Positions 22,487 through 34,500 of a stretch of DNA of 64,000 bases are shown piece after piece; positions within the stretch are counted from its first letter, which is position 1; the number at the start of each line of letters is the position of its first letter. The notes beneath the pieces are model-generated. The model did no database searches. It had not been told where the DNA came from and worked only from the letters and a program-made list of their open reading frames with translations. The DNA comes from Pagrus major (lineage: Eukaryota; Chordata; Actinopteri; Spariformes; Sparidae): positions 5,539,297 through 5,603,296 of the forward strand of contig NC_133230.1 in NCBI RefSeq assembly GCF_040436345.1, in the 5' to 3' direction. Both the position numbers and the translations under genes were made by a program.

Positions 22487-22792
22487 GGCTGGTAAATGTG
22501 GTTTAACTACTTTATATAGTTTATCTGCCGGGTAGCTGAATCTCCCTTCTGGGATCAATTAAGCTTTACCTTAATCTATAATATTGCATCATAATTTATT
22601 AGTTGATTAGGCCAGTGGCTCTCAAAGCCTTGAACCCTGCATCCTTAAGTGCTCTCACCATACACTCAATAAAGTATATCTAACGGCAAATTATATCACG
22701 GGTATAGGTAAAGATGTAAAGTGAAAATTATTTCCCCATCGTTATATTTATTTTATATCTAATTGTATTTTTTTCTCCACAACTATCTGGCA
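22487..22792. repeat. interspersed repeat, copy 1 of a direct pair
   Basis: About 300 bp closely matching 23566-23886 in the same orientation. It includes TTTATCTGCCGGGTAGCTGA and, near the end, CTCCACAACTATCTGGCAAC. The segment TTCTGGGATCAATTAAG resembles the 3' tails of fish LINE-type elements; this is an inference. Confidence 0.75.
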
Positions 22793-23565
22793 ACACTAAA
22801 GAAGGTAAAATTATTTTTCAAAGAAATAAATGTCCATGTTTTTCTTAAAATCTTAAATCTATGTGACTCACAGAATAAATAATGTATAATAATCTCAGCG
22901 ACATGTGGTTCACTTCATTATAAAACAACATTGGGATTAACTGTAGCCTACTATCTTACATCTCTTCTATAAGAATATTTCAGATGTATTATTTAAGGAG
23001 TGCTACTTAATTCCTGATAGAAAAAATCACCAAAGACGCGCCAGCCAATAAAAAACTGACCCTCCTAAATGACACATCAGTGAGGTGACCATTGAACCAG
23101 GTTTTCTGGTTTTAATCGAACCAGATTTTCTAGTTTTCTAATTCTTTGTGGAGGTAACATAGCCTTGTTTTTCCTTCTTGGGAAACATGAGGAAGCAGGA
23201 AACACAGCCTATTTTCAATGCACACACAATAGTTTGAATCCTGATCTGGGAACTGAACTGTTTACAAAAGGTTTACCCTCCTATCAAATTTCTGAGTGTG
23301 GCAAAGATCTGTAGTGAAGAGGATGATGCACAATTGTGACGGTTCTCTGGATTGATCAAATGTTTTTCTCACTTCTCCTGCATTATTTTTTGATTTTGTT
23401 TTAAACTTTAAGACTTTTATAGCTGTCACGAAGGCAGCTATTCTTTTCTTTCCCAGCCACAAAGCATCACAGTTGCTCCTCAGCCAGCAGGGGGCCACAA
23501 AACCTCAGATTCCTCTGTTCATTTACCCTTATTAAAATGTTTTAAACAGATTTTGTTAGTTGAGC

Positions 23566-23886
23566 TGAGGCTTGTAAATGTGATTTAACTACTTTATGTA
23601 GTTTATCTGCCGGGTAGCTGAATCTCTCTTCTGGGATCAATAAAGTTTTACCCTAATCTATAATATTGCATTATGATTTTCTTAGTTGATCAGGCCAGTG
23701 GCTCGCAACATCAAGTCTTGACCCCCACATCCTTAAATGCTCTCACCAGACACTCAATAAAGTATATTTTAAGGCAAATTATATCACGGATACAGGTAAA
23801 GATGTAAAGCGAAAATTATTCCCCATCAATGTTAGATTTATTTTATATCTAATTGTATTTTTTTTCTCCACAACTATCTGGCAACT
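23566..23886. repeat. interspersed repeat, copy 2 of a direct pair
   Basis: Direct relative of 22487-22792 at an offset of about 1.08 kb. It carries the tail-like TTCTGGGATCAATAAAG. Small indels separate the copies, so the duplication or independent insertion is not very recent. Confidence 0.75.
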
Positions 23887-24129
23887 CCTGGAAATTAACC
23901 TGTGACCTCTTGGGAGGTCCCGACTGACAGGTTGAGAACCAGTGAAAGAGGATATATTTTGTATTTTTAAACCAAATCTAAAAATTAAGTAAAGTTGTCA
24001 AGTAAATGTAGTGAAAGTGCAACACAAAAAATACAATATTTGCCTTGAATTGTTGCGGTTAGAAGTATAAAGCAGCAAAAAATGGAAATACTCAAGTAAA
24101 ATAGGCTACAAGTACCTCAAAATTATACT

Positions 24130-24215
24130 TAATTATTATAGTAAATAATAAACTTTATTTATATCGCACCTATAAAAACAGAGTTTACAAAGTGCTTTGG
24201 CAAACAAGCAAAAGC
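24130..24215. repeat. fish interspersed repeat fragment
   Basis: AAACTTTATTTATATCGCAC followed by ACAAAGTGCTTTGGCAAAC resembles a repeat very common in percomorph genomes. This is recognition from memory and was not searched. Confidence 0.5.
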
Positions 24216-24919
24216 AGGAAACTCAGGAGGACAGTATTACAGAATAAACAGACGAGCCAAACACAAGGAAGCCTCGTCTGAGGTGAGTTAAACAAGGAGG
24301 CAGAACAGAAAATGCGAAAACACAAAGTCAATATGAGTCATTACAAGTAAAAAGAATAAAAGTGATAAAACAGGCAAAATCACAGATCAGAAGAGAGAGA
24401 AGAAAAACAAGGGATGCAAAAATAGAAATAAATAAAGAATAAAATCATTAAAGGACGATAGGAAGACGATGTCACATCACAGGAATTAAGATCAGATAAA
24501 AATATTGTGCCCAGTAAAAGGAAGGAAAGATGGAAAGATGTTTTGTCTGTGTTCAAATGCTTAAGTGCTAATTTTAATGTGCTGATGTGCTTTGTTTGTG
24601 CTTTTATCAGTGCCTATATGCTACATGATATAAATATTATTAATGCCATCAACCTGCCAGGGACTACAGCTAAAAATTAGCCTGTCTGTCACATTTACAT
24701 AATAGACTCTGGCCTGCTAATGTGCAATAAAATTAACATAAACATGAAAATTCAGTTAAAAAAGGTGCTTTCACATAAAAACAATACTATAAAAGTGGGT
24801 TTAAAAGAAGTTACTGATCACCTCAGCACAGTACTCGAGTAAATGTACCTTCAGCTACAAGTAATAGTTATAAAAATACGTGTCCTGTGAAGAATTATTT
24901 GCAAAAAGCTACATTTGCT

Positions 24920-25375
24920 AGCTAAAATCCCCGTCGAGGTCACAGAATGAGCCGGGTCGCACAATGCGCCGTAACACCGGCCCAGCATCCGGGGGACCGC
25001 AGTGCGCAGGCGCAATCCCCGCTGCAGTTCACTGCGTTTCCGTAGCCAGTTTGCTACCCGCTGAGCCCTGGCCGGGGAAACAGCTCACGGAAACGATTGA
25101 TCCCGATCGAATAACGCCAAAGCTGGACACACAAATGGCGGATTAACACTCACATCGGCAAGGACTCGCTAAATCAATGTTCGTGACTCGGGTGCTTTTG
25201 GAGAGTGCGCTGGCAACACCCTCCGTAACATGTGAGATGTATACAGAAAGATATTAACTGTGCGTTATTTCGGCTAACTAGCTAGCAGCTACCCCCCCCC
25301 TCCCCTCCCCTCTATCCAATTTATGGTAGCTCGCTTGATCTGTTTTTCAATCCGTCGCGTCTGTACCGGAGGAAA
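24920..25375 (+). promoter_or_regulatory. stxbp5 promoter and 5'UTR region
   Basis: This GC- and CpG-richer block (CCGTCGAGGTC, GAGCCGGGTCGCAC, GGCGCAATCCCC) sits in AT-rich surroundings directly before the stxbp5 start codon. No TATA box was evident. The transcription start cannot be fixed. Confidence 0.5.
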
Positions 25376-25531
25376 ATGAAGAAGTTTAACATTAGGAAGG
25401 TGCTGGACGGCTTGACAGCGGCTTCTTCCTCCTCCTCCTCCTCCTCCTCCGCAACTGCTCAGCCGGGTGCTCCCAGGGAAAACGATGTTATCCAGGAGAC
25501 TCTCCAGTCGGAGCATTTCCAGCTTTGCAAG
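25376..25531 (+). CDS. stxbp5: stxbp5 exon 1
   Basis: Start ATG at 25376. It encodes MKKFNIRKVLDGLTAA, then nine serines, then ENDVIQETLQSEHFQLCK. The serine run is a (TCC)n stretch at 25424-25450. The donor is GTGGGT, phase 0. Confidence 0.95.
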
Positions 25532-28500
25532 GTGGGTTTTTTTGGTGTTAAACAGCAGCTCAACATTAACAGGGTTGTTTTCTGCACACTGACAGTCAGA
25601 TGACAGCGGCGTGACCAAACGCCTGGCGTTGTTTTCATCCGTCAGCAGCAGCTCAGTCGGCTGGAAATGAAATGACCCTCAGAAATGTAGTCCAGGTATT
25701 AAAGTGCAAGTTTTAAATGTAGGGGGGGATGATTTTTTAATTATTCACTGCCTGCTTGGCTGTGTCCCATGGTTGTATCCGGGCTGTCACAGCACCAGGG
25801 ATGTTTGCATTGCACTGAATCTTCGCCTCAAGACGCTGTTTTTATTTGGCTATCTGTACTAATCAGCGCCCAAGAAGGAGCATTTTGATTTAAACTGTGT
25901 TGTCAGATCTGTCTTACTGTAGCTATCACACGCCTTAATCTACATACAGACTGCTGTGACAGCTGCTGCTGTCTCTGCTGATGTGATATTTAGAGACGGG
26001 GGCAAAATCTAAAGTCCTCCATCTGTGTAGAAATGCCTTTAATTCAGTTTAAGTTAAGTCTGAGTTTGACAAATCAAATTAATATATCGAAATGTGAGTT
26101 TTTGTGAGAGAATTTGGTACTAAAAAGACCGTAACTTTGGTACCTACTGTCCAGCTCAGCTAAGTTCAGCTGAATCTTTGTCGAGCTTCAACGATTAATC
26201 GATTAGTTGTCAACTATTAAATTAATCTGCAACTATTTTGATAATCGGTTTTAAGAAAAACCCAAATTCTTTTATTCTGGCTTACCAAAGCGACCCAGTC
26301 TTTTTGTGCACATACAAGCATTTTTGGATAATTGATTCATTCGTTTGAGGAACCGTTAAAGTCCAAAATCATCTTTGATTCCAGCTCTTAAATGTGAATG
26401 TTTTTGGTTTATGTACCTCGCTATAAAGATATAAACTGAGTGTCTTTGGCTTGTTGGCAAGGCAGGACACCTGAGGACGTCATCTTTGGGCTTTGGGAAA
26501 CACTTAACAACCTTTTCCACCATTTTCTGACAGTTTATAAACCAAACAACTCACTGATAATCAAGAAAATAATAGACATATTGAAAAAGAAAATATGTGA
26601 CCCTGTCCTTTAAGTCCCAGCCTCATTTGGTCGGCACAAATGATTTCCCCGTACTAATTTTTAATCAAGCGTGGTTTAATAATCCAGCTCGTTAGCTCTG
26701 GCTGGAGAGGTTTGGCTTGTGTGAAATGTGTCGAACATCTCTGAGTGCCGGCCCACCAGCCTCGGCCCCAGCTGGGAGCGAACAGGTCAGCTCCCCAGGT
26801 TACAGGGGCCATGGCATTACCTGTTACATAATGCTACTGTGAGCTGCACAGCGCTCATAGATGGCTGGGCAAGGTTTCCAACCTTGAAACAATTGAGTTA
26901 TAGATGCCTGATGATGATAACATTTTGGTGGCTCAGGGGGACTGCAAGATCCTGGCAGTGAAGTGCGCTCCGAGGCTGAAAATGTGAGCGTCAGGACGGA
27001 GAAAATGAATTTATTACTGATGTTTTACAGGATTGAGCCTGGCACACATGTCAGATTCATATAAGAAAAATATTCCAGTCCCCTTTTGAGCTAATGTTTA
27101 TGCTTTATCTCATTTATTTTGATAATAAGACTAATTTTCCACATTGATGGATTACATTTCTGGGAGATTATGGTAATGTTTTTTTCTCCACTGATGCCAG
27201 CTTGACTGGAGCACATGATTGATTAGCTGACTGGAGGTCTAATATAAATTCTGCTCTTTCCTGCAGACTGTGCGTCATGGCTTCCCATATCAACCATCCT
27301 CAATGGCTTTTGACCCCGTGCAGAAAATCTTGGCCATCGGGACTCAGGCTGGAGCTATGAGGCTGTATCCTTTTTATTTTCTCCACGGGAAAAATGAAAA
27401 TGAAGGGAGCCACACAAGGAAAGTAAAGCTTGGATGATTCCACTGATTCTTACTCCACACACACACACCCACACAAACATAACCCAACACACATGAGGCT
27501 CATGTCGAACTTCTTGACATCCTTTCTGCAAACGTCGCCCTCCAGCCTTGCACTAACTCTGGGGGATTGATCCAGTAAGTGACCCGTCTTCGCCTCCTGT
27601 CATCCAACCAGCTCAGAGGTAGACGCTAGCTGGGATGTGTTTGTGTGCAGCCAGCAGCCTCCTTCTCCTGGAGCACCAGGCTCATTAGTGGTATCTCTGC
27701 AGTAGCATGAACAGCTCCTCCGCCATATGCCGAGGAGCCAACCTCATCAACTGTGCTTGCCCAGCCTGTGCCAGGATGCCACTTCACATGTGCTGTAAAC
27801 ATCACTGGACTCACACACACACACACACACATACACAATCAAGCTGCTCCAGTGCCGTGTGGCCCCTCGGGCTGTTGGGAGTCAGTTTTGTATTTGTTTG
27901 TGTTCACAGATAAAATTTAGTTTTTACAGCTAACCAAGCAACTTCTCATGAGTCACACCAATTAAACCCTGCATGTGATAGTGTGGTTGTGTCCAGGTTA
28001 TGCTGTTTACAACATGTCTTCAGGGCTGGACTATTAATGTGTAAACACAGGGTTTCCCTTTGTGCTGATATCCTGCACGGGAGGCCCATCTGCTTTATTT
28101 AGATTTTCATTACAAGTGGCTCTGTCCTCGTCTTTATCCACTCTCCAGATTAAGAGAGCATTGTGTTTGCACGTGCGACTCCCGGAGAACACACACCGCT
28201 TCCATATTGTCCTAATGTGCGAGGTGGAGCTGATGGGATTACTCTCATTCAGGCAATAGGTCCATTTATCAAAAGACAGGCTGTATTGATCCACCTCATT
28301 GCCCCCGGAGTTTGGAAACGCTGCCACAGCTCAGTAGACATAAGCTCAATGAGGTGTCTACAAGCAATAAATGTCTGCTTTTACAAGATCTGTCTCTACT
28401 ACAGTGTTTTAATCAGTGTGTTACTGTAGACCGTCGCCTGCTCTGGCTAATACCACACAGGAATGGAGGCCAGCAGTGGCAGGCAGAAATGTTTTGAACC

Positions 28501-31500
28501 TTTTTAGAGGGAAAGTTGTGCAAAATGGATTAAATATTACACAACATTGTAGTTTGCATATCCTCTTGCAGCCTACTAGTCATGCTGAAAGTCATAAGTT
28601 TGTTGCGATGAGCTTACACTGCAGTAAACTGTTCAGATGGTCAGCAGACAAGCCTGCAGCTTCCTCTTCTTTAGCCGTCGACAATGCTTTAAGTTTAAGA
28701 AACTCTGCAGAGAGCCTTTTCAGTTTTTTCATTCGTCAGCTAGCTTGATAGGATAACTTCCTGTTGAGATGCGTATCAGTTGACTAAACAAGAAAACCCG
28801 CTGATGTTGAAATACTGTGGTAAACCGCAGTGGTTTACCAAATGCGGAAGTGTTGATGTTCAAGTGCATGAGGTGTTAAACTCTCAGGAGATCAGGAGAT
28901 CCTCACAAAGCTTCAGAGAGCAACATGTTGCATATCTGTTTATATGACATCAAGTTGAAAACATCTTTTCTCCAGTACGAAGAACAGTAATAGAAATGGA
29001 TAATATATATTGCATCTGACACATGGAAAGTGAGGCTGGAGCTTACAGATGTCTTCATTACCTCCACCAAGCAGGTTATGTTTGTTGGTTGGTTTGTCAG
29101 CAGGATCACACAAAAACTACTGAGCAGATTTGGATGAAACTTTGATGGAGGTCGGGTCTCAGCCCAGAATAGAATATTAACATTTGGTGTGATCCGGATA
29201 AGGGGACGGATCCAGGAATGTTTTCTCACTTTCTTTTGCAAGATAGATCGTGTTTGACACGTTTGTTAATTTCACAAGGAATAATGTGAGGATCCTAATA
29301 TTATTCATCCACAACATTGTTTGTTGCCCTACTGGTTGTTACAGATCTGGTGAGTTTAAATGATAGTTAAGCAGTTATTGGTGGTTTAAAATAGTAATAC
29401 AGGGCTTTTGAGTTTAATATTTGATTAGGCTTGATTGAATTAAAGAGCACTGTTGGCCCTGGGCGAAGGTTAAGGTTAAGGGGTCATTGCAAATTTCCCC
29501 CACAATATTGATACCGCCAGCGGCCCCAAAAAGTACGGGTGGGACTTCACAATATATATTTCAATATTTAGAAAATTCTAAGCTCAGAGAATAACATCAC
29601 TTTATAGTAATGCAGCCTTTAAAACAAGTAAAAGACAACACTTCTGTCATTATCATGATGCGACAATATCCAAAATTTAAGATGATCTATAGTCTCGTGT
29701 CACAAAAACATTATCGTATCGATATATCCTTCTGCTGTAGTGCAGAGTTCACTAGCGTGACTCGACTTCCTGTGCTGACACAGTCCTTGATGCATATGTT
29801 CTACTAATGAGATAAAGGTGTTGTAATCTAAAACGGTTTCCGTTGATAGACTTTAAACTTTACCGTAGTTTGTTACCTGTGGCTTTTGATCATGCAGCGT
29901 TGAAGGAAGTACCTACAGAATGCTCCACTTCAGAGTTCACGTCGGTGATAAAAATCTGGTTTTGAGTTTCATTTTTTCGTCAATTTCCTGCTGGCCTAGA
30001 AAGTGGCTTGGCTCAGCAGCACCATTAACCTACATTACATCAGACTCGTACTCCAGACACCTGTTTGTACACTGATTAGTTAACAAAGGCAGTGACAGTA
30101 GCTTGAGCTAAGAGTTACGAGGCTTTAGAGGTGATCCTGCTTGATGTTAGCGACATGAATACACAACAGCGTTGCATATTAACATTCTTGCTCTTTAGAC
30201 CAACGCTCTGTTCTTATTTATGCACGACCAGGGGCCATGAAACACACTTAATGACTCTTCCTCCTCCATTGTGCAGCTGTGGAGACATGATATCCATTAA
30301 TATTTCTGACAAATGTTGTACAGAACTTGCAGGGCCGGGAGCTAAAACTGGACAGAAAGGTCGCGGGTGAATGTGAGTTCAGTTGCCAGCGGGCTTCGAC
30401 TGGCGCCGGCTCCCAGTCTGAAAGTCTGCGTTCGCCTCCATCCTTGTGCAGAAGTGATGCCCACTGTTGCGCCTGTCCTGAAATGGTCTCCTGCAACCCC
30501 ACCTTAGTTTGTTTTAGGCACTGAGGGATTGTTTGACCACAGCTTAGTTAATCCTGTTCGGACTTGTAATGCTGTGTCAGCTCAAAGTGGATTCAAGATA
30601 GTGAACATAGCTGTCTGTCTTTGGAGCTTTTCTTCAGCATAATGGCATCAAGAAGAAGCACCTTTGTGTCTGCATAGAGATTCTCTCTCTGATTAGATCT
30701 CGTGCTGCTTCCTCCTCCTTCTCTTTGTGCTGGCGTGCATGAGTCAGTGCACATGCTATCCGTCTGTAAAAGTGATTAAAGGCTGGTAGAAGCGGACAAG
30801 CTTTTCCTCCTCCTGCTTCTCATTTCTGTGCTGTCTGTGGAAATATTTTGAGGTTTTTTGTTGGATACATAACAGCCCTGGTGCCTACGTGGCAGTGCTC
30901 CACCACGGCCAGGTCTCCCTGCCACACATGCATTCATTTTGGCTCCTCTTTTAGTTCACACACAGTTCAAACCGAGGCATGTACTGGCTGAATGGGTGGT
31001 TCGGCTGTTTTTGAATGGACAGTTAAAGCAGGCGGGGGGGGTTTCTAACCTGATCTTAATAGTCCAATAGAGAGAGCTGAGAGAAAGCTGAATGTTTTGC
31101 CCTCATACTGGCTGATGCATGTGAATAAAGAAGGCAGGGAGTGCTCACTCATTTTATTTATAACTAAAACTAGTTTGATGTGCTTCATGTTCTTGCCAGT
31201 GCCTGTTAACGAATGCAAACTGAAAATGTCAGCTTTGGAAATAATTTACCAAAGCAATCAAGACACAGACACAAGGTTGCTGTGTATCTACATCATGTAT
31301 TTGTCCAGTTTTCTTTGACCAAACTGACTGTTAGCTTTGGCCGTGCGGGCGTGGAGTGCTACTGTCAGCATGAGAGCGGTGCTGCTGTCATCCAGCTCCA
31401 GTTCCTGATCAACGAGGTTTGTTGTCTTAACATGCTCCTTGTTTGGTTTTCTCTTCTCCTTCTCCCTTAACTCTGAGTTTGACCACTGTCCCCTGTATCC

Positions 31501-34500
31501 GTCTATCCATGTTCCTGTAGCAGATACGATACACACTGGTACTTATTCAGGCCATGAATCAGCTTTATTCATCAATTGATTTAACAGTTATGCTGGTGTT
31601 GTGACCCACATGCTTCTATAATGCCCTCATAGTTATGTGCTGATGAAACAACCATATAAAACAGGCAGTACCACGCCACAAGGTGTTTTGTGGATTGTAA
31701 TAACCCCATCGTTTCTGACCCTCCCCTCAGGGGGCGCTGGTGAGTGCCTTAGCTGATGACAGCATCCACCTGTGGAACCTGAGGCAAAAAATCCCCGCTA
31801 TCCTGCATTCTCTCAAGTTCAGCAGGGAGAGGTAAAGTAACGCGTTCTTCTTTCTGCCGCTCTGTTCAGGAAAAGGTCAGGAAAAGTAACTCATTAGTTG
31901 TTCCCTTAGTGATTTTCCTCTGGCAAAGGCAAAGAGAAGTTAGAAGGTCAAAGTAGCTCTCTAGCTGATGATATTCCATTTTTGGTATTTTTTTTATTTG
32001 TGGCCGTGTAAGTTTTTCTACCCATCTATCCAACAACCACCACCAATATTTTTTTGTCAAGGCCTCATTCAGACCAAAATCTCGAGAGAAAAACTGGGAG
32101 ATTATCATCATTTGGGTCGTGAACTCTGCCTGGATAGCGTCCTGTTTTCAGCTCCCGACTTGGGAACAACAACTCTTTCAGAGATGCTTTCTTCAACCGC
32201 AACAAGTAGCATAATATTTCTCCTTCCTTGCTGATGCAGTCTCCTCGCAGTGATGTTGTTGAAGGCACCAAGCAAAATAGAAAATTGGAGCAACATGGCG
32301 AACCTCTAAATGTTTATCCATGGGCCTATATGACATTATCTGTTTTACCCTGACACTGAACCTGTCATATCAACCAACAAAATTAAACATGAAAAACCTC
32401 CATTGTAATTATAACAGTATATTAGTAGACTGTATTCATAGTGTCATGCCATCCACAAGTTACTGGGGAAATGATTATGGGTGATACAGGCCTAGCGTAG
32501 GTATCAAAGTATCATAATAAATGACCCTTGCAGCATTTTCAAGTAGGCTATTTATTTACTAAATAAAGTTGCTGACCTAGATCTTCATGAATGAATGACG
32601 TGCCGTACCAATCGCTCTAAGAGACAGGATTAGCGCCCTGTTATCATGGGAAATGCAGGTTCCGGTTCGGTGGCGGGACGCACCGGAAGTTGCACTCATA
32701 ATTTGAGCCAGATGAGTTGGAATGAGGTCAATAAATTAAGTGTAAATCACTTGAGCAACAATAGTGTCGGCCAGCCAGTCTGATTTCCAGCCTAAGTGAT
32801 AAGACACCACAGTGTGATGTAGGTTTGCGCTTCTCCCTAAGTTGAAGAACTACTGCTTTGCTGCAACGCCCGATTTTTTCTGAATGAGGCCTAAAATCTA
32901 ATTACTGACCACTTGATGGATCAAGTTTTAGCTTTTAGCTCATTGTTTTTGTTTTCTGCCCTGCAAATTCTCCTCTCACCGCTCCCATTCTCAGGAACAG
33001 CCAGCAGCTGTTGTCAGCAAATAACATTGTTATTGTATTTATGCAATAAGTGCTTAACAAAAAGAAAATAATAACACATTGAAATATAAATTAAAAATAT
33101 AAATTATGAAAATAACAATGTAAACCTACTACATGCCAGCTGTCCGGTGTCAAACAACATACAATAGTTGGTAAATAGTTCCCCCAGGTATTTTTATTCA
33201 TAAAAATAGGAGAGACCGAAACAGAGTTTAACGGACGGAAATATATGACTTCAGTTGAATGCTCATGTTGTTCCTGGCATTGATCATAACAAGTTTTTCA
33301 GATGATGATTGTCAGATGTTACGTTTTAAGTTTGCCCAACAAAATCATTTGAAACAACTTTATTTGGATAATGTTTTTTTGTACAAGGCAAGAATACGTT
33401 TGTTATCCAGCTTTATTCAAAATGACCATGTTCAATCAAAATCACAGAAACTATCACTGGAGACGTCTCGTATGACGTGTGGACAGTCAGCCCTGTCCAT
33501 TTGACATCGTAAATATGTTCTTCCTAGCAGTTGAGAAAAGACAGCAGTGTTTACTCCGTTATTCCTCCCCACAGATCTATATATAGTCTGGCTTCATTAG
33601 TGTGACACAGAGCAAGGCCTTTGTAATTAAATCTTAGTCACTCGCTACTCCTTCCAGTTGGAGCAGCCTGATTAGGGACAAGGGTGACTCTTTGATGGGA
33701 CTGAGTCATGAGATAATGAAAAGCCGGGCTGTGATGGATCCTGATCTCCCTTCTTGCAGAATCACATACTGCCACCTGCCCTTCCAGAGCAAATGGCTTT
33801 ACATTGGCACAGAAAGGGGAAACATCCACATCGTCAACGTGGAGTCCTTCACTCTCTCAGGCTACGTCATCATGTGGAACAAAGCCATCGAACTGTGAGT
33901 CTGTATTTCACAACTCTCTCTGTTTTTTTTTTGTTTTTTTTCTTCTCTTACTTTCTTTCCATTTGCATATCTTCTTTGTGCACTTGTGTGAGTTGACACT
34001 CAACCAGCAAACTCGGAAATGCAAAGGAATGTGTTAGCAGATACTGTGTGTCCTGCGCGCTGAGAATACTGTAGCTCTGATCAGTGTGTGAGGGCGGCAT
34101 GGAGGTGGTGATTGTGCCATGCCAGAACTTGCTGTTGAGACTTCTGGAGGTGTTTGCTGCCTGATTTAACGGAACATCTGTGATAGGAAGTGCCCACCTG
34201 ATAACCCCGGTGACTTATCCTGTGTCACCCACTCCCTCGTGTAAACACCCACTGTGAGGATCACAAGGAATCGTACATCATATCCTCTGCATAGGTGAGC
34301 GATGCGCTGCCTTTCCTGCAGGTTTCAGATATATCTTGGCAGGCGCCACACGCAGGTAAAATTAGATCTGGATGGGTAAAATCAGTGTCACCTAACACAC
34401 TGACTAAAAGTCCTCGATATAATATGTAACGTTTCCGCATTAAACTCACAATATGTAATCTCTGGAGTCTCTCAGTCAAAACATAACAAAATATGTTGGA

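Larger units (their letters stand above)
19068..24900. other. gene-free interval where ADGB would lie
   Basis: This interval of about 5.8 kb holds microsatellites (20655-20680, 20765-20925), a duplicated repeat (22487-22792 and 23566-23886) and an interspersed fish repeat near 24130. No androglobin-like or other exon was recognised on either strand. Confidence 0.6.
27365..31334 (+). other. stxbp5 intron 2, U12-type GT-AG
   Basis: The 5' splice site GTATCCTTT (27365-27373) matches the U12 consensus. TTCTTTGAC at 31311-31319 differs at one base from the U12 branch consensus TTCCTTRAY, and its branch A lies 16 bases before the AG end at 31334. The intron also holds a CA repeat (27811-27837) and an interspersed repeat (29050-29225). 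Confidence 0.9.
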
